Positions 23,865 to 34,440 are shown, counted from the stretch's first letter. The stretch: DNA of 64,000 nt from Flabesymbios commensalis (GCA_964017125.1 OZ024908.1:79982919-80046918); one strand, 5' to 3'. The notes: a model not told the origin generated them from the sequence alone. Numbers and translations are program-made.

Positions 23865-23966
23865 TGTTTATAAATAAATTCCGATGGGAATTTGATGGTA
23901 AAATATTCCACCTCGTGTTCATAAATAAATTCCCGTGTGATTTTGATGGTGAAATATGCCACCTAT
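23865..23966. repeat. Tandem pair of about 51 bases
   Basis: GTGTTTATAAATAAATTCCG...TTTGATGGTAAAATATTCCACC is followed at once by a diverged copy ending GAAATATGCCACC. It sits inside an open frame (23765-24130) that otherwise looks non-coding. Confidence 0.65.
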
Positions 23967-24639
23967 GTGAAAATGTTCAGAATAGACTACAGAATAAAAA
24001 AACGCTTGATGGAGTTCGCAAATTGGCGTCAAAACCTTATTTTCAGGCAAAATTCGAAATGGCCGCCATGAAATTATTCCTCCAAAGCATATGTTTTCTG
24101 TTATATGGTTATATCTTTGTTAATAATTGAGATAGAGAAAAAATTATTGTACAAACCATATGTTTTCGCTATCAAGGAATGCAATAAGACAAAAGATGCA
24201 TTTATTCGACATCATTATCATGAATATTTAAAATGGCCGACATGAAATCACTAAAGTGGTCATACATTTGTATGTTAAAATGTTCTGAGGGTTAGTGAAC
24301 ACAATTAAAATATTATAAGAATGAAAAACACTAACTGCGTTTCCAACATATTAGAAAATGATTATAAAAAAAAACTACAAAGTTAGGTAATAGGATAATA
24401 CGGGACAGTCTTATCATAGTTTTGTGGCTTAGGCTCAGATCAGCCTTGGTAGGCTAATTGAACTGGCTCATACTAGTCTATATGCATTATATGCATGTGT
24501 ATGCTTATTTATAAAAATACAAATCTAAAACAAAAAACCTAGACTGTAATAGGCCAGTATTTCAATTTATTGATATACGTGATCTTTTCTAGACTAGAGC
24601 TAGACAGCACATTGCATATAATGGGGACCCTAGGCTGAA

Positions 24640-24775
24640 GACGTGATCAAAGCCACTTTAAAAGTTATCCCATCCGCTACAAAAGGGATATTGGCAACTA
24701 CAGATGAAGTAATCACAGCCACTTTAAAAAGTATCTAGGCCACTGAAGAAGTGATCATAGCTGTCTGTCTGCACC
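24640..24775. repeat. Outlying block of the 21/63-base minisatellite
   Basis: Contains GTGATCAAAGCCACTTTAAA, GTTATCCCATCCGCTACAAA and GATGAAGTAATCACAGCCAC in order. It is an isolated block of the array at 25430-26155. Confidence 0.7.
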
Positions 24776-25429
24776 CACCCCTTCCCCCATTAGATGTTGC
24801 CACATATGCGCCAACAAATCAGAGAACGTTTAGCAGGACAGCCAATCACAAGCATACTACGATAGGCTAAAAAGGGGAGTGAGGGAAATGTGACGTCAGC
24901 CATGGTATCACCACCCTAAATGAGCCGAAATCCAAGGCGGTGGCTACTGACTAGTACACATATTAATGCTTTATATGGTTGTTTCTGCTTCTCGTAAATT
25001 AAAAAAAATACGGGAATGTTGTAATTTTGTGTATAATTTGCAAGCGCACAAATGCGTGACATAAGGTATAACTGTGTTGTGAGATTTTCGGATGATTACA
25101 GGGGGTAAGAAGGATGTGTGTGTTTTCTGTGAATAGGGGTAAAAATATTTGGGGAGATCTGGGCAAGTTTGCCCATTTTACCCTCAAGGGAGAGTAGCTC
25201 AAAGCGGTACTTGATAGCATACCATTTTCGGATCTGTTTTTGAAAAAAGGACAGCTGAGGCTTTATTATGGTGTATCACATAGGGGGGTAGCTAGGGACG
25301 AAAATTGTGAATTCGGCCCTTAGAATGTTGACATTATACATGTGTTTCAATGGGACTGGCATTTGGGGTGGTGATACCCCATTTGCACAATTTAGCACGC
25401 AGAATAGCAGTGTCTACGGGTGGCAGTGT
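24776..25429. other. Unique-looking sequence between minisatellite blocks
   Basis: No gene. C-rich and purine-rich patches alternate; the minus-strand open frame at 24999-25220 has no recognisable signature. Confidence 0.45.
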
Positions 25430-26155
25430 GTGAAGAAGTGATCACCGACAATTTAAAAGTTATCTCAGCCGATACAAAGATGATCGTGATCACTGAAAAA
25501 GTGATTACAGCCACTTTAAATGTTATCTCAGCCACTACAAAAGTGAGCTTGGCCGCTGAAGAAATGGTCACATCTACTTTAAAAGTTATTTCAGCCGCTA
25601 CAAAAGTGATCTTGGCCACTAAAAATATAACGCCAGCCTCTAAAAGAGTGATCTCGGTCACTACAAGAGTGATCTTGACCACCAAAGAAGTAATCACAGC
25701 CACCACAAAGGTGATCTTGGCCACAAACAAACTGATATTGTCACCTGAAGAAGTGAGCACATCCAAAATTATCTCAGCCACAACAAAATTGCTCTTGGCC
25801 ACAGAATAAATGATCACAACCCATTCAAAAGTTATTCCAGCCACCAAAAAAGTAATCTTGGCAACAAAAAACTAATCTCGTCTACTGAAGACGTGATCAC
25901 AACCAATATAAAAGTAATCTCACCCACTGCAAAGTTGATCTTTGCCACTGAAGAAGTGACTACAGCCACTTTAAAAGATATTCCAGTCACGACAAAGGTG
26001 ATTTTGGCCACAAACAAACTGATCTTGTCCACTGAAGAAGTGATCACGGCCACTATAAAAGTTATCTCAGCCACTACAAAAATGATCTTGGCCACCCAAA
26101 AATTGATCACAGCCACCACAAAAGTGATCGTGTCTACTGAACAATACAATAGACA
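25430..26155. repeat. 21-base minisatellite with 63-base higher-order unit
   Basis: The basic unit is about 21 bases (GTGATCACAGCCACTTTAAA type). Three variants cycle in order: ...GATCACAGCCACTTTAAA, ...TTATCTCAGCCACTACAAA and ...GATCTTGGCCACTGAAGAA. Period 21 keeps frames open on both strands (about 130 and 88 codons plus, 151 and 105 minus), giving Val/Ile/Thr/Ala-rich pseudo-proteins. Units are diverged, so this is an old array. Confidence 0.9.
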
Positions 26156-26461
26156 ATAGACAACGCAATAACCAATCAGATATTACTATATAAATTGCTG
26201 TCCAGTAAGCATAAAACATCTGTAAAAATGTGATACAACGGTTTCGTGTTTACTGGGTTTTTCATGGATGCGACCTAAAAATAGCTTTAAAAATAAATTG
26301 CTTTAAAAACATATATTATTTTACATCGTAGGCAGATTGGCCTAGTTGATGAAGCGCAGACAGGCGAAATAATTCAATTTGCAGTAAATTCCATGAAACA
26401 TATTTCGTCGCCAACAACAACTATATTTAATAAATGTTAGTATAGTTGGCGATGAAGTATG

Positions 26462-26552
26462 TGCTAAGCCACCTAAAAAGTTATCTCAGCCACTACAAAT
26501 GCGATATTGGCCACTAAAGAAGTGATCACATCCTCTTAAAAAATACCTCAGT
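26462..26552. repeat. Small detached minisatellite block
   Basis: GCCACCTAAAAAGTTATCTC, CCACTACAAATGCGATATTG and GCCACTAAAGAAGTGATCAC are three units of the same family, about 300 bases beyond the main array. Confidence 0.7.
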
Positions 26553-28388
26553 GATCAAGAACATTTTTGTTTTTGTTTCTTTTTATTTTAGTTTAAATCC
26601 AAATCAATTGCTTTGTCTGTTGCGTAGTATCAGAATTGACATATGTAATAAACACTTTGTTGTGATATATAATGTGTTTTATGTTTGAAAAGTTATAATT
26701 ATGATTGTACATACTTCTCTTGCCAACTATGAAATATTAGTGTGAAGACATTCCGGCCATCTGTACCTTTTCTCCATTTCTACCATAACTTTTATATTAT
26801 TATATTATTCTGGACATACGGAATTAGATACATATGTAGACATATACTGTCTACATTGTCTGGAGATGTTTAATCAACATTAACAGATGTTGATCTAATG
26901 TTTTTTCAATGCTGGGCCATCGTCTGCGACGCTGTGCCAATATTAAACTATCATTTATTATGTGTGCCAAATTTTGAACACTTTTCTGTCCGACGGTAGT
27001 GTACTTCAACTCTTCAAGGTCAGATTACAAAATCCCTCTAAGCTGCTAACTTAGCACCATCAGCTTTAATTTGGTATATAACACTTAATGTTACTTATTG
27101 TGGCTGGGTAACTCCTTAAACACTGCAGCTAGAGACCGCCTGCTGCTCAACTATACCAACTAATGATAGCGAGATGAATCTGGTGGCACTGCCGTCTAGG
27201 CCCACGATTTAATATTCGAGGCCTGGTAGTCTGAAAGCGAGCACGCTATTTCTCATTCACAGAGGATCCCCCAATACTGAATTCTTCTTCAGCCATACCA
27301 GAGCGGGGGACGGGCCTATTATATTGTTTGATGTGACAGTCAAACAACATTCACCACTACACCAGGGCCACCGCTTCATGCTTTTATATCTGATGTAGTA
27401 TTTCAGGCACGAGCCTGATTTCTAAAGCGAGTAAAGTTAGAAACGGTGCCATTGTATTCCATGGTAACAACAAATCAAGCCTCCGTCTGAAATATTGAGG
27501 ACGATATAATAACTTTAGTGATGATGTTATGGCGGCCATTTTAAATTTTTGTATGATACATGTAATGATATCGTGTAGAGGTAGCGTGTGTCTATCGCAT
27601 CCCTCGATACCGAAAACATATGGTTGGGTGAAATTTTCTCGTCTCTATCACATTTATTGACGAATACAACTTGTGATTTTATGGCGGCCATTTTGAATTT
27701 CGCCTAATACATACTGACAGAGAGCCCCCCTTAGAACATTATTAGATGGACTTTTGCACCAAATTCGACACTTGGAATTTCTTATCGTTCCTTAAGAAAA
27801 CATATAGTATACTTTTCTAGAGTTTCCTTGATGTAGGCTACTCCAATTGTGATTTAAATGTAACAATAGCGCCCCCTCAGGACTTTCTTAAATGTTTTGC
27901 ACCAATTGCGTCACTTAAGACTCACATATCTGTAGTCACAGACCCAAAACGAAACTGTTAGCACAGGCTTGATTGATGTACTCAAACTATTAAAAAAAAA
28001 AATGGGGGGCTATTGTAACCCCCACTTTCAAAATTTAGAATCGGCCATTTTGGGGTCCCCATACCATCAGCTGATGACTTAAACTATCAAACCTTTTGTT
28101 CTCGAGATGTAATACAAATCTCTGCTAGTTCCCACACTAATAAGATAGCTACGATAATGGAATAAATTATTCTGTACTATTACTACGTATTCGTAAGAGG
28201 AGCCTATTAGTCTAAACACACTTAGCAGTTCAATACAATTCAATACACAATAAAGAGCGAATAAACCTACTATGTACATAACAAACCTAGTGGTAGAGCT
28301 ATATCTCTATGCTACTAACATCAGATTTTTTACCATTTTAATATTTTGAAATTTTTAGATAGCGTAAATAGTCATACGCCATAACTGT
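26553..28388. other. Region 3' of the GPCR, no gene seen
   Basis: Holds a mini-MITE (26885-26960). Two ATGGCGGCCATTTTAAATTT/ATGGCGGCCATTTTGAATTT blocks lie about 145 bases apart (near 27530 and 27680). On the minus strand a CCCTGGTGTAGTGGTGAATG segment (about 27370-27350) resembles a tRNA-type box A and may start a worn SINE. No ORF of note. Confidence 0.45.
26885..26960. mobile_element. Worn mini-MITE
   Basis: Recognised only by the central GCTGGGCCATCGTCTGCGAC and GCTGTGCCAATATTAAAC segments. The ends are decayed. Confidence 0.5.
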
Positions 28389-29570
28389 TCAAACCGCTGA
28401 GTTTGTCATAGATGTGTGTGGGGTGTGTGAGCGAAGAGTAGGAGGAAATGTTGGTTTTGAATGTCCGAAAATTCGTTCAAACAAAAGGGCAGTGTCCTCA
28501 CGGAAACGTTTTCCAGCAATAGCATAGATGGCCACATTAATAAAGCTGTTAATACTAGCGAGTACGAGGCTAACACATCGTATTATCGTAAAATTGATCA
28601 TTTCAGCGGGGCTCTCCTGGTAGTCCCAGAAGAAGGAGGCAATAATACATCCACAGATAGGTCCCGTTAGCACCAGAAAGGTGATGGTAGCAGTCATAGC
28701 CATGATTGTAATGTGGCCCACTTTGTTATTTTGAGCATTGTGGCGGGAATCTTTCATGGCCGCAAACTTCTTACTGACGCCAATTAAAAGGGCTGTGTTC
28801 ATTGAAGACAACAGCATAGTTGGAATTAAGCTATACATTAAAACAAATGCCAACTTGCTCTTATTCATGAGTTCTTCTTGTTTGGGTCGACAGGCGTATC
28901 TCGATGCAAATGGCACACCTTTCCATCCCCACAAGTTATATGTGGCGATTAATGCTGACCCTATGACGACGGCAATGGTGGATCTACCAGCGTGACGGAT
29001 AGTGTTGACCCATTGTAACTTGAAGGGGTAGAAGACGGCCACTAGCCGGTCAACAGTGAGCAAAACAACCAGCCAAGTGGATACCAAGTGAGAGGTGTAC
29101 ATTGTGAAGCTTACAAGACAGCAGCCAAGGTCTCCTATCACCCAATTAAAAAGATTAGCAGATGCCAATAGACACTTGAAGAATGGTGACACAATGTCCC
29201 ATACTGCCATGTTAGCTATGTAAAAATACACAGTGCTATCCGCAACACGGCGATGTACCACAGCAAGACAAAAAACATTACATAAAATACTGAGTGGCAA
29301 AATACCAAAATATATGTTAATATTGATCAGACGAGTGATCATGTCTACTGTGTTGTAAAACTGTAAGTGAGAAAGTGTATTTGTATTGTCTGTAATGAAT
29401 GATACAGTAGTGTCCCAGGCGCTTGTGACGAGTGAGTCAACATCAATACTCGCCGTGACTGGGGCTATATGCACACTGTCTTCATCAGTCCATGTCATTA
29501 AAGGGCTTGTTGGTTCCTCGGGCCAAGTTGTCATGGTGGAGTTCAATCCAGCAGACGAAATGAGATCCAT
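28389..29570 (-). CDS. Rhodopsin-class G protein-coupled receptor, intronless
   Basis: 393 residues in one exon. The start ATG has A at -3 and G at +4. A Ser/Thr-rich extracellular N-terminus (about 80 residues, one Asn-X-Thr site at N10) precedes seven hydrophobic segments: about 84-106, 113-137, 148-173, 196-214, 238-264, 286-312 and 327-351. Class A landmarks are N98 in TM1 (LCNVF), D125 in TM2 (MAVWD) and Cys150/151 in TM3 with Cys227 in the second extracellular loop as the likely disulfide. D174-R-L replaces DRY, P250 lies in TM5, and N341-SFI-N345-VAIY at the end of TM7 is an NPxxY with Pro replaced by Val. GKRFRED then starts helix 8. The NSxxNxxIY plus GxRFR pattern resembles peptide/orphan receptors, but the ligand cannot be named. 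It should act at the plasma membrane through G proteins. Confidence 0.93.
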   Translation of the reverse strand: MDLISSAGLNSTMTTWPEEPTSPLMTWTDEDSVHIAPVTASIDVDSLVTSAWDTTVSFITDNTNTLSHLQFYNTVDMITRLININIYFGILPLSILCNVFCLAVVHRRVADSTVYFYIANMAVWDIVSPFFKCLLASANLFNWVIGDLGCCLVSFTMYTSHLVSTWLVVLLTVDRLVAVFYPFKLQWVNTIRHAGRSTIAVVIGSALIATYNLWGWKGVPFASRYACRPKQEELMNKSKLAFVLMYSLIPTMLLSSMNTALLIGVSKKFAAMKDSRHNAQNNKVGHITIMAMTATITFLVLTGPICGCIIASFFWDYQESPAEMINFTIIRCVSLVLASINSFINVAIYAIAGKRFREDTALLFERIFGHSKPTFPPTLRSHTPHTSMTNSAV

Positions 29571-29734
29571 GATTTTGCTGGTATTATCAAGAGCTAATGG
29601 CTACAGCTGTTCTGTAGAGTTGTAAATACCACCACAGACTTCGGCACAAATCTGTAACATATTGACACAAACCACTTGTAATGCACACTTTTCATAATGG
29701 CTATGCCATGTACATAATATATGGGAGTAGGTCA

Positions 29735-29921
29735 TTGGCAGGGTGAACCTGTCAATACTGCACTGTCAACAACTGCTGACAGGATGACATGGTCAGTAGT
29801 ATATTTAGAACTACTGCTGACAGGATAACCCTGTCAACAATAACCATATTATACACTATTGACAGGGTCATCTTGTCAATACTGCATTTACAAACACTGC
29901 TGACAGGGTCACCCAGTCAAT
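29735..29921. promoter_or_regulatory. Ladder of five TGACAGG/CCTGTCA palindromes upstream of the GPCR
   Basis: Imperfect palindromes such as TTGGCAGGGTGAACCTGTCA, CTGACAGGATAACCCTGTCA and TTGACAGGGTCATCTTGTCA are centred near 29746, 29784, 29828, 29869 and 29910. They are 38-44 bases apart and start about 165 bases upstream of the start codon at 29570. TGACAG/CTGTCA is the core bound by TALE homeodomain proteins (Meis/TGIF type), by established knowledge. A regulatory role here is inference, and a plain tandem repeat is the alternative. Confidence 0.5.
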
Positions 29922-29989
29922 AGTGCACATTTGTGCATAATCGACAACCCTGCCAGCAGTGCATCATAATTAGTTTTTGACAGCGAGAA

Positions 29990-31000
29990 CAACAACCAAT
30001 GATGACCCAAGAAATGTAACCAATCAGAGAATACCTTGCATCTACTTTACCCTTTCAACAGTGTACATGGATATATATTATCGAAAGGGTAAATAGTCTT
30101 TGCTTTTCCTCTTTTTAGTTTAATTTTGACTTTATTTTTATGTGTATAGATGTACTGCACTTAGTAGTTTATGATAAATCTAGGCATATTTATATCCAGT
30201 TTATTTGTTTGGCTTTCTGTGTTAATTTAGGAAGTTTTGAACATAGACATAGACATACTTAGAAGAGATGTTACTCATACTCAGCTAGGGATGAATGCGG
30301 ACACCGATAACTGTGGACATGTAGAATAGACCAGCATGATAAGCTGGTCAAAACTACAAGAGCTAAACATTGAGGATTGTTGCTACTCACTACGTTTTAT
30401 TATTGATATTAGTTTTATCAGACAAGTATTGCTTCATCAGTTGTGCTATTACCTGAATACTGTGATACATGGGTGCATTTCATACCGGCATTACTATCTC
30501 AAATAACAATCTAGTTATAATAAATGTTTAATTTTACTGTAAAGGGAACCCTGTAAGAAGGTAGATGTGACTGGCAGTGTCACTGTGTCAGTTAAAGCTA
30601 TCTAGTGCCTCATTCCATTTGTGTCAGGCAGCCATGTTGGTAAGTGAGCTTTTTGGTTGAAAAAATGGGAGGCATCATAGTACGGGAAGCTCTGATTGGC
30701 TGATCATCTCCCTGTCAATAATGCTTGTAAACGTAGGCCTACTATTGACAGAAGTGTCCTCGTCAATAGCCGTCGCATATTAGATATTAGTAAATGTAAC
30801 GTTTTTGTTTAAAATTTAGTGCATTAAAGGTCGTACCATGTTGTCAGGTCGCTCAGCATCAAATTTTAGGATTATCGTTACCGAGCGGATAAAAACACTG
30901 CATTTTTTTGTGGGCTCAGTAGCCGAACCTGGTCAAAGTTACACTAGGAGCCAAAAATTATTTCATATTCGGGACGTTATCAATTGGATAACTTGATGTT
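29990..31000. other. Region upstream of the GPCR ladder, no gene seen
   Basis: No ORF of interest. A weaker relative of the ladder occurs at about 30708-30770 (CCCTGTCAATAATGC, ACTATTGACAGAAGTG, CGTCAATAG). A short CCCTTTCAAC...GAAAGGG palindrome lies at 30050-30089. Confidence 0.45.
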
Positions 31001-31014
31001 CACCAGTTAAAATA

Positions 31015-31720
31015 CATAAAATGCTCTTGGAATGTTGTATTTGTTTAGAAATGGCACCAACCTCTTTGTGGGTTGCCAGTCTGGTTTCTAATTCACCAGA
31101 ACACTTCACCAGAAGTATTCCCTCGACCTGTTTGTGGGTTGACTTCCTTTCCTGTGGTGTTCACTTTCACTCCGGACTGACGACAAGATTAAAGCAGTCC
31201 TGGCCCTTTCCTTTTTTTATTTTGAACTCAGAGCCAGCTGGCTATCCGTCGCGGCTGGATCACCTAACTCACTTAGCCAGATGTCGCCATGTATAAGCTC
31301 TGATTACACCATCTTCAGCGACCAGAAGCACTGTGACTAGAGGGGCGGAGAGAGATATACGAGTTATATGGCAAACCTACTTCAGAACGCCCAGTAGTGG
31401 ATCATGTGAGACACTTATGTATTATCATATTATGTATTATTATAATGCGTCTATGGACCGATTTTATGTAGTATTCTGCTTTGCAAAGCTAAAAGGCAGT
31501 ACATCTTTACTTGTAAAGTAAGCAGATACTGCTTTTTAGCTTTTCATGCTAGCATAGGAGGTAATATATTCATACGGCATCGTCAGTGGGGGGGAGGGGG
31601 GGGGGAGGGGGGGGGGGTGGGCATCACTGGCATCAACGGCCAGCACCGGAACGCTTAGTACATCTTGCCATTTGATATATCACAGATTCGACATCTGAAC
31701 GAGTGGTATAACTTAATGTT
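31015..31720. repeat. Dispersed repeat, copy A
   Basis: Landmarks in order: TTGTGGGTTGCCAGTCTGG, CACTTTCACTCCGGACTGAC, ATCTTCAGCGACCAGAAGCA, TTATTATAATGCGTCTATGG, a GCAGTATCTGC hairpin, GCATACGGCATCGTCAGTG or a variant, a long G-run, and GCCAGCACCGGAACGCTTAG. The same order recurs at 31720-32640, 37060-37640, 43140-43480 and 63850-64000. No protein is recognisable, though the minus strand of copy B has a 71-codon Lys/Gln/His-rich stretch. Confidence 0.75.
31483..31551. mobile_element. GCAGTATCTGC-type hairpin element
   Basis: GCAAAGCTAAAAGGCAGTA, a TTTACTTGTAAA centre, then AGCAGATACTGCTTTTTAGC form a near-complete palindrome of about 69 bases. It sits inside the dispersed repeat. Confidence 0.65.
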
Positions 31721-32640
31721 TAACAGTTAAAAGATATAAATTGCGCTTTAACTGTTTTATTATGTTTAGAAATGGCATCAATCTGTTTGTGGGTCGCTAG
31801 GTTGGTTTCAACTTTAACAGTAGACTGTCTTCCCTCAACATGTTTGTGGGTTGCCAAAAGCTGGTTTCTAATTTGTTTTAGAATGGTTTCCAATTGTTTG
31901 TGGGTTGACATTCTTCCTCTGGTGTTCACTTTCACTCCAGATTGACGACAAGATTAAAGCAGTCCTAGCCCTTTTCTATTTTATTTTGAACTCAGAGCCA
32001 GCTGATCAGCCGTCGTGGCTGGATCACCTAGCACACTTAGCGTAGATATCGCCAGTTATAAAGGTAAAAGGTAAAAGCGCAGTTTTTTTATAGTCTGATA
32101 TCAAGTCTGAAGACCTATCATCGGACTTTACATCTTACCCCCTGGTCACTGGACCTGTTATTTCGTGTGCCATTTCAACTTCCCGGGGAGCATACAGTCC
32201 TGCAGCCGTTTCGGCGCATTGAACTTATCGTACACATTGCCATCTCCGTCCTACCAGGTACTCATTTTCACCTGAGTCAAGTGAAGCATTTGAGGGTGAA
32301 GTGTCTTGCCCAAGGACACAGCATCTTAACAATGTTCCAATATTGAGAGGGGAGAAACATGATATTTCTCTGAAAATCCTGCACCAAGCGGGATTCGAAA
32401 CCGCAGGTATAAGCTCTGGTTACGCCATCTTCAGCGACCAGAAGCACTGTGACAAAAGGGGCGACGAGAGACAGGAGTTACATGGGTAACCTACTGGTTA
32501 AGGACGCCTTTACGCAGATAATGTGATACACTTATGTATTATTATAATGCGGCTATGGACTGGTAATAACTTGGAGGTAATGTATGCATACACGTACGCC
32601 TCAGGGAGGTGGTATCGATTGTATACAACTCAAGACTCAC
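31721..32640. repeat. Dispersed repeat, copy B, with an internal insertion
   Basis: Same landmarks as copy A (TTGTGGGTCGCTAGGTTGG, CACTTTCACTCCAGATTGAC, ATCTTCAGCGACCAGAAGCA, ATAATGCGGCTATGGACTGG). Between about 32062 and 32400 foreign sequence interrupts it, ending with the SINE-like block that carries GAAGTGTCTTGCCCAAGGAC. Confidence 0.7.
32265..32410 (-). repeat. SINE-like fragment inserted in copy B
   Basis: Minus strand: GTTTCGAATCCCGCTTGGTG (box-B-like), CATGTTTCTCCCCTCTCAAT and TGTCCTTGGGCAAGACACTT. Related to 21350-21560 and better preserved here. Confidence 0.5.
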
Positions 32641-33066
32641 CTCAGCTATTCTGGGAGTAGGACAAGTTTTCAATGAGTGAGGATAACCAAAGATGGACAT
32701 AACAGCTGTAGGAGAAAATGATCCAGTAGCACTTACATGTATTCCGCATTGTAGGGCCGTGCGAAATTATTAATAAACTAGACATGAATTGTGACTTTTC
32801 AAGTAACAATAATATTTGGGCTAGGTTTTATGGTTTTGTGGTGGCCATTTTGAATTTGGTTGGGTAATTTTTATTATGACAGATTGATTTTAATTTTCGC
32901 GTAGAAATTTTTGGCAGCCATTCTGAATTGTAATTTTAGACTTCGGACTTCAGGCTTCAAATTTCAGAAGTCCCCACTGAGATTTTGCACTTCTAAATAG
33001 ATATTTATTTGTTTGTCTAATGGAATCGCATTCAGAACGCCCAGTACACACATTGACTTTTCTCTC
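32641..33066. other. Intergenic, no gene seen
   Basis: Contains two GGCCATTTTGAATTT-type blocks (about 32840 and 32920). Nothing coding. Confidence 0.45.
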
Positions 33067-33145
33067 AGTTGACCTCATGTTGTATCACTATCCGCGACGC
33101 TAGCCCAACATTAAAACAACGTTGATTCAACATTTTGTGTTTGAA
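33067..33145. mobile_element. Mini-MITE, partial
   Basis: AGTTGACCTCATGTTGTATC, centre CCGCGACGCTAGCCCAACAT, then AAAACAACGTTGATTCAACA and a TTTTGTGTTTG end. Confidence 0.5.
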
Positions 33146-33207
33146 TAGAATTGCAACTGTTATTTTAATTGTGACATTTGAAAGATTTCAACTGTCCATA
33201 CCAAATA

Positions 33208-33268
33208 CACAATATTGGTTCAATATTGGGCCACCGTCTGCGACGCTGGCCCAGAATTGAAACATTGG
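33208..33268. mobile_element. Mini-MITE core
   Basis: AATATTGGTTCAATATTGGG, then CCACCGTCTGCGACGCTGGC, then CCAGAATTGAAACATTGG. The outer ends are missing. Confidence 0.5.
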
Positions 33269-33420
33269 ATACATGAATTTTTATTATTAAATCTGGAGAC
33301 TAAAGGGTGGAGTAGGTCTGGATATAAGGGCACCCTGTTCACCCTCCCGGCAATGAATGGAGAATCACCCGACATGTCCACTATTGAACCAATATTGGAC
33401 CCAATTATAGGCCTACTGCC

Positions 33421-33548
33421 GTGCAATCCAAACGGCAGTATCTGCTCACTTTACAAGTAAGCAGATACTGCCTTTTGCATTTGAAGAGCAGCATAGTGCG
33501 GTATCTGATCACTTTACAAGCAAGCAGAAACTGCCTTTTGCCATTCAA
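33421..33548. mobile_element. Two GCAGTATCTGC-type hairpins in tandem
   Basis: GGCAGTATCTGCTCACTTTAC with AGTAAGCAGATACTGCC (about 33434-33475), then a second worn copy, GCGGTATCTGATCACTTTAC with AAGCAGAAACTGCC (about 33497-33538). The first arm pair is almost perfectly palindromic. Confidence 0.65.
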
Positions 33549-33894
33549 GAGTATAATGATCCAGAAAATCTTGGATTATTCCGGAAGAACACGATGGATG
33601 GATGTCTTAGAAAAGTCATAGCAGAATACATGACTACTCTGGGAATATGATGTCCAAATTTCATAATGATTGGATAAAAATTCAGGGAGAAATAGCGTCT
33701 TACAAAAACGAGCCAAAGTTCCGTTGTAAAATCAATATATTTGGGCTATATGGTGACAATTGGATACTGATTTATTTTCTGAATCTAGTCTCAAATGCCT
33801 TTAATCAAGATAGTTTGGTTCAATGCTGGCTCAATATAAAAAGAATCCATGAGGTCGGGGTAATATTGTTTTAGTGATTGGGCCCCCTCCCTCA

Positions 33895-34181
33895 CCCTTC
33901 ACGACCACCAAATCTCGAGTTTCGAATCAGAGCTGTTTTAGCACCGTCAGGAGGATCTTATGGTCCAGTTTAGTCTGTATGTGTCTGACGCCTTATTCAT
34001 TCATTCATTCATTCATTCATTCATTCATTCATTCATTCATTCATTCATTCATTCCTTCATTCATTCATTCATTCATTCATTCATTCATTCATTCATTCAT
34101 TCATTCATTCATTCATTTATATATTAATTAATTAATTAATTAATTCATTCATTCATTCATTCATTCATTCATTCATTCATT
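33895..34181 (+). mobile_element. Truncated SINE with a long ATTC tail
   Basis: GAGTTTCGAATCAGAGCTG (box-B end), CAGGAGGATCTTATGGTCCA, GTTTAGTCTGTATGTGTCTG, then (ATTC)n from about 33993, a short (TTAA)n block and more (ATTC)n to 34181. Only the 3' half of the short-form SINE remains. Confidence 0.65.
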
Positions 34182-34360
34182 CTATTAAATGCAAATAGGC
34201 AGACTAGAACAATCAGAGAATGGAGAACAGCTGATGAGGATGTTATCTTGTTCAATATGGTTTTGTGCGTTTTGTGCGTTTTTTGGCGACCATTTTAAAT
34301 ATTGTTGGATTATTCATGAGAGATAGATGGGAATTTTAGATTTTTGGATTCTGACTTCTT

Positions 34361-34440
34361 TGTTGGTTTAATGCTGTATCACTGTCTGTGACGCTGGCAA
34401 AACATTAAAACCACATTGCGTCGACGTTTCGTGTTTGATG
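34361..34440. mobile_element. Mini-MITE
   Basis: TGTTGGTTTAATGCTGTATC, then ACTGTCTGTGACGCTGGCAA, then a right end TCGACGTTTCGTGTTTGATG. Confidence 0.55.

Noticed and set aside
23765-24130. 121-codon frame as a possible gene
   Set aside because: It contains a 51-base tandem duplication and a generic ATGGCCGCCATG block, has no domain signature, and its end is low-complexity.
25392-26159. Long Val/Thr/Ile-rich frames on both strands
   Set aside because: By-product of a 21-base repeat without frequent stops; both strands are open to a similar extent.
30050-30089. CCCTTTCAAC...GAAAGGG as a 40-base TTAA-type MITE
   Set aside because: Flanks are TTTA and TAAA, which belong to the palindrome itself rather than being a TTAA target duplication; too short to separate from chance.
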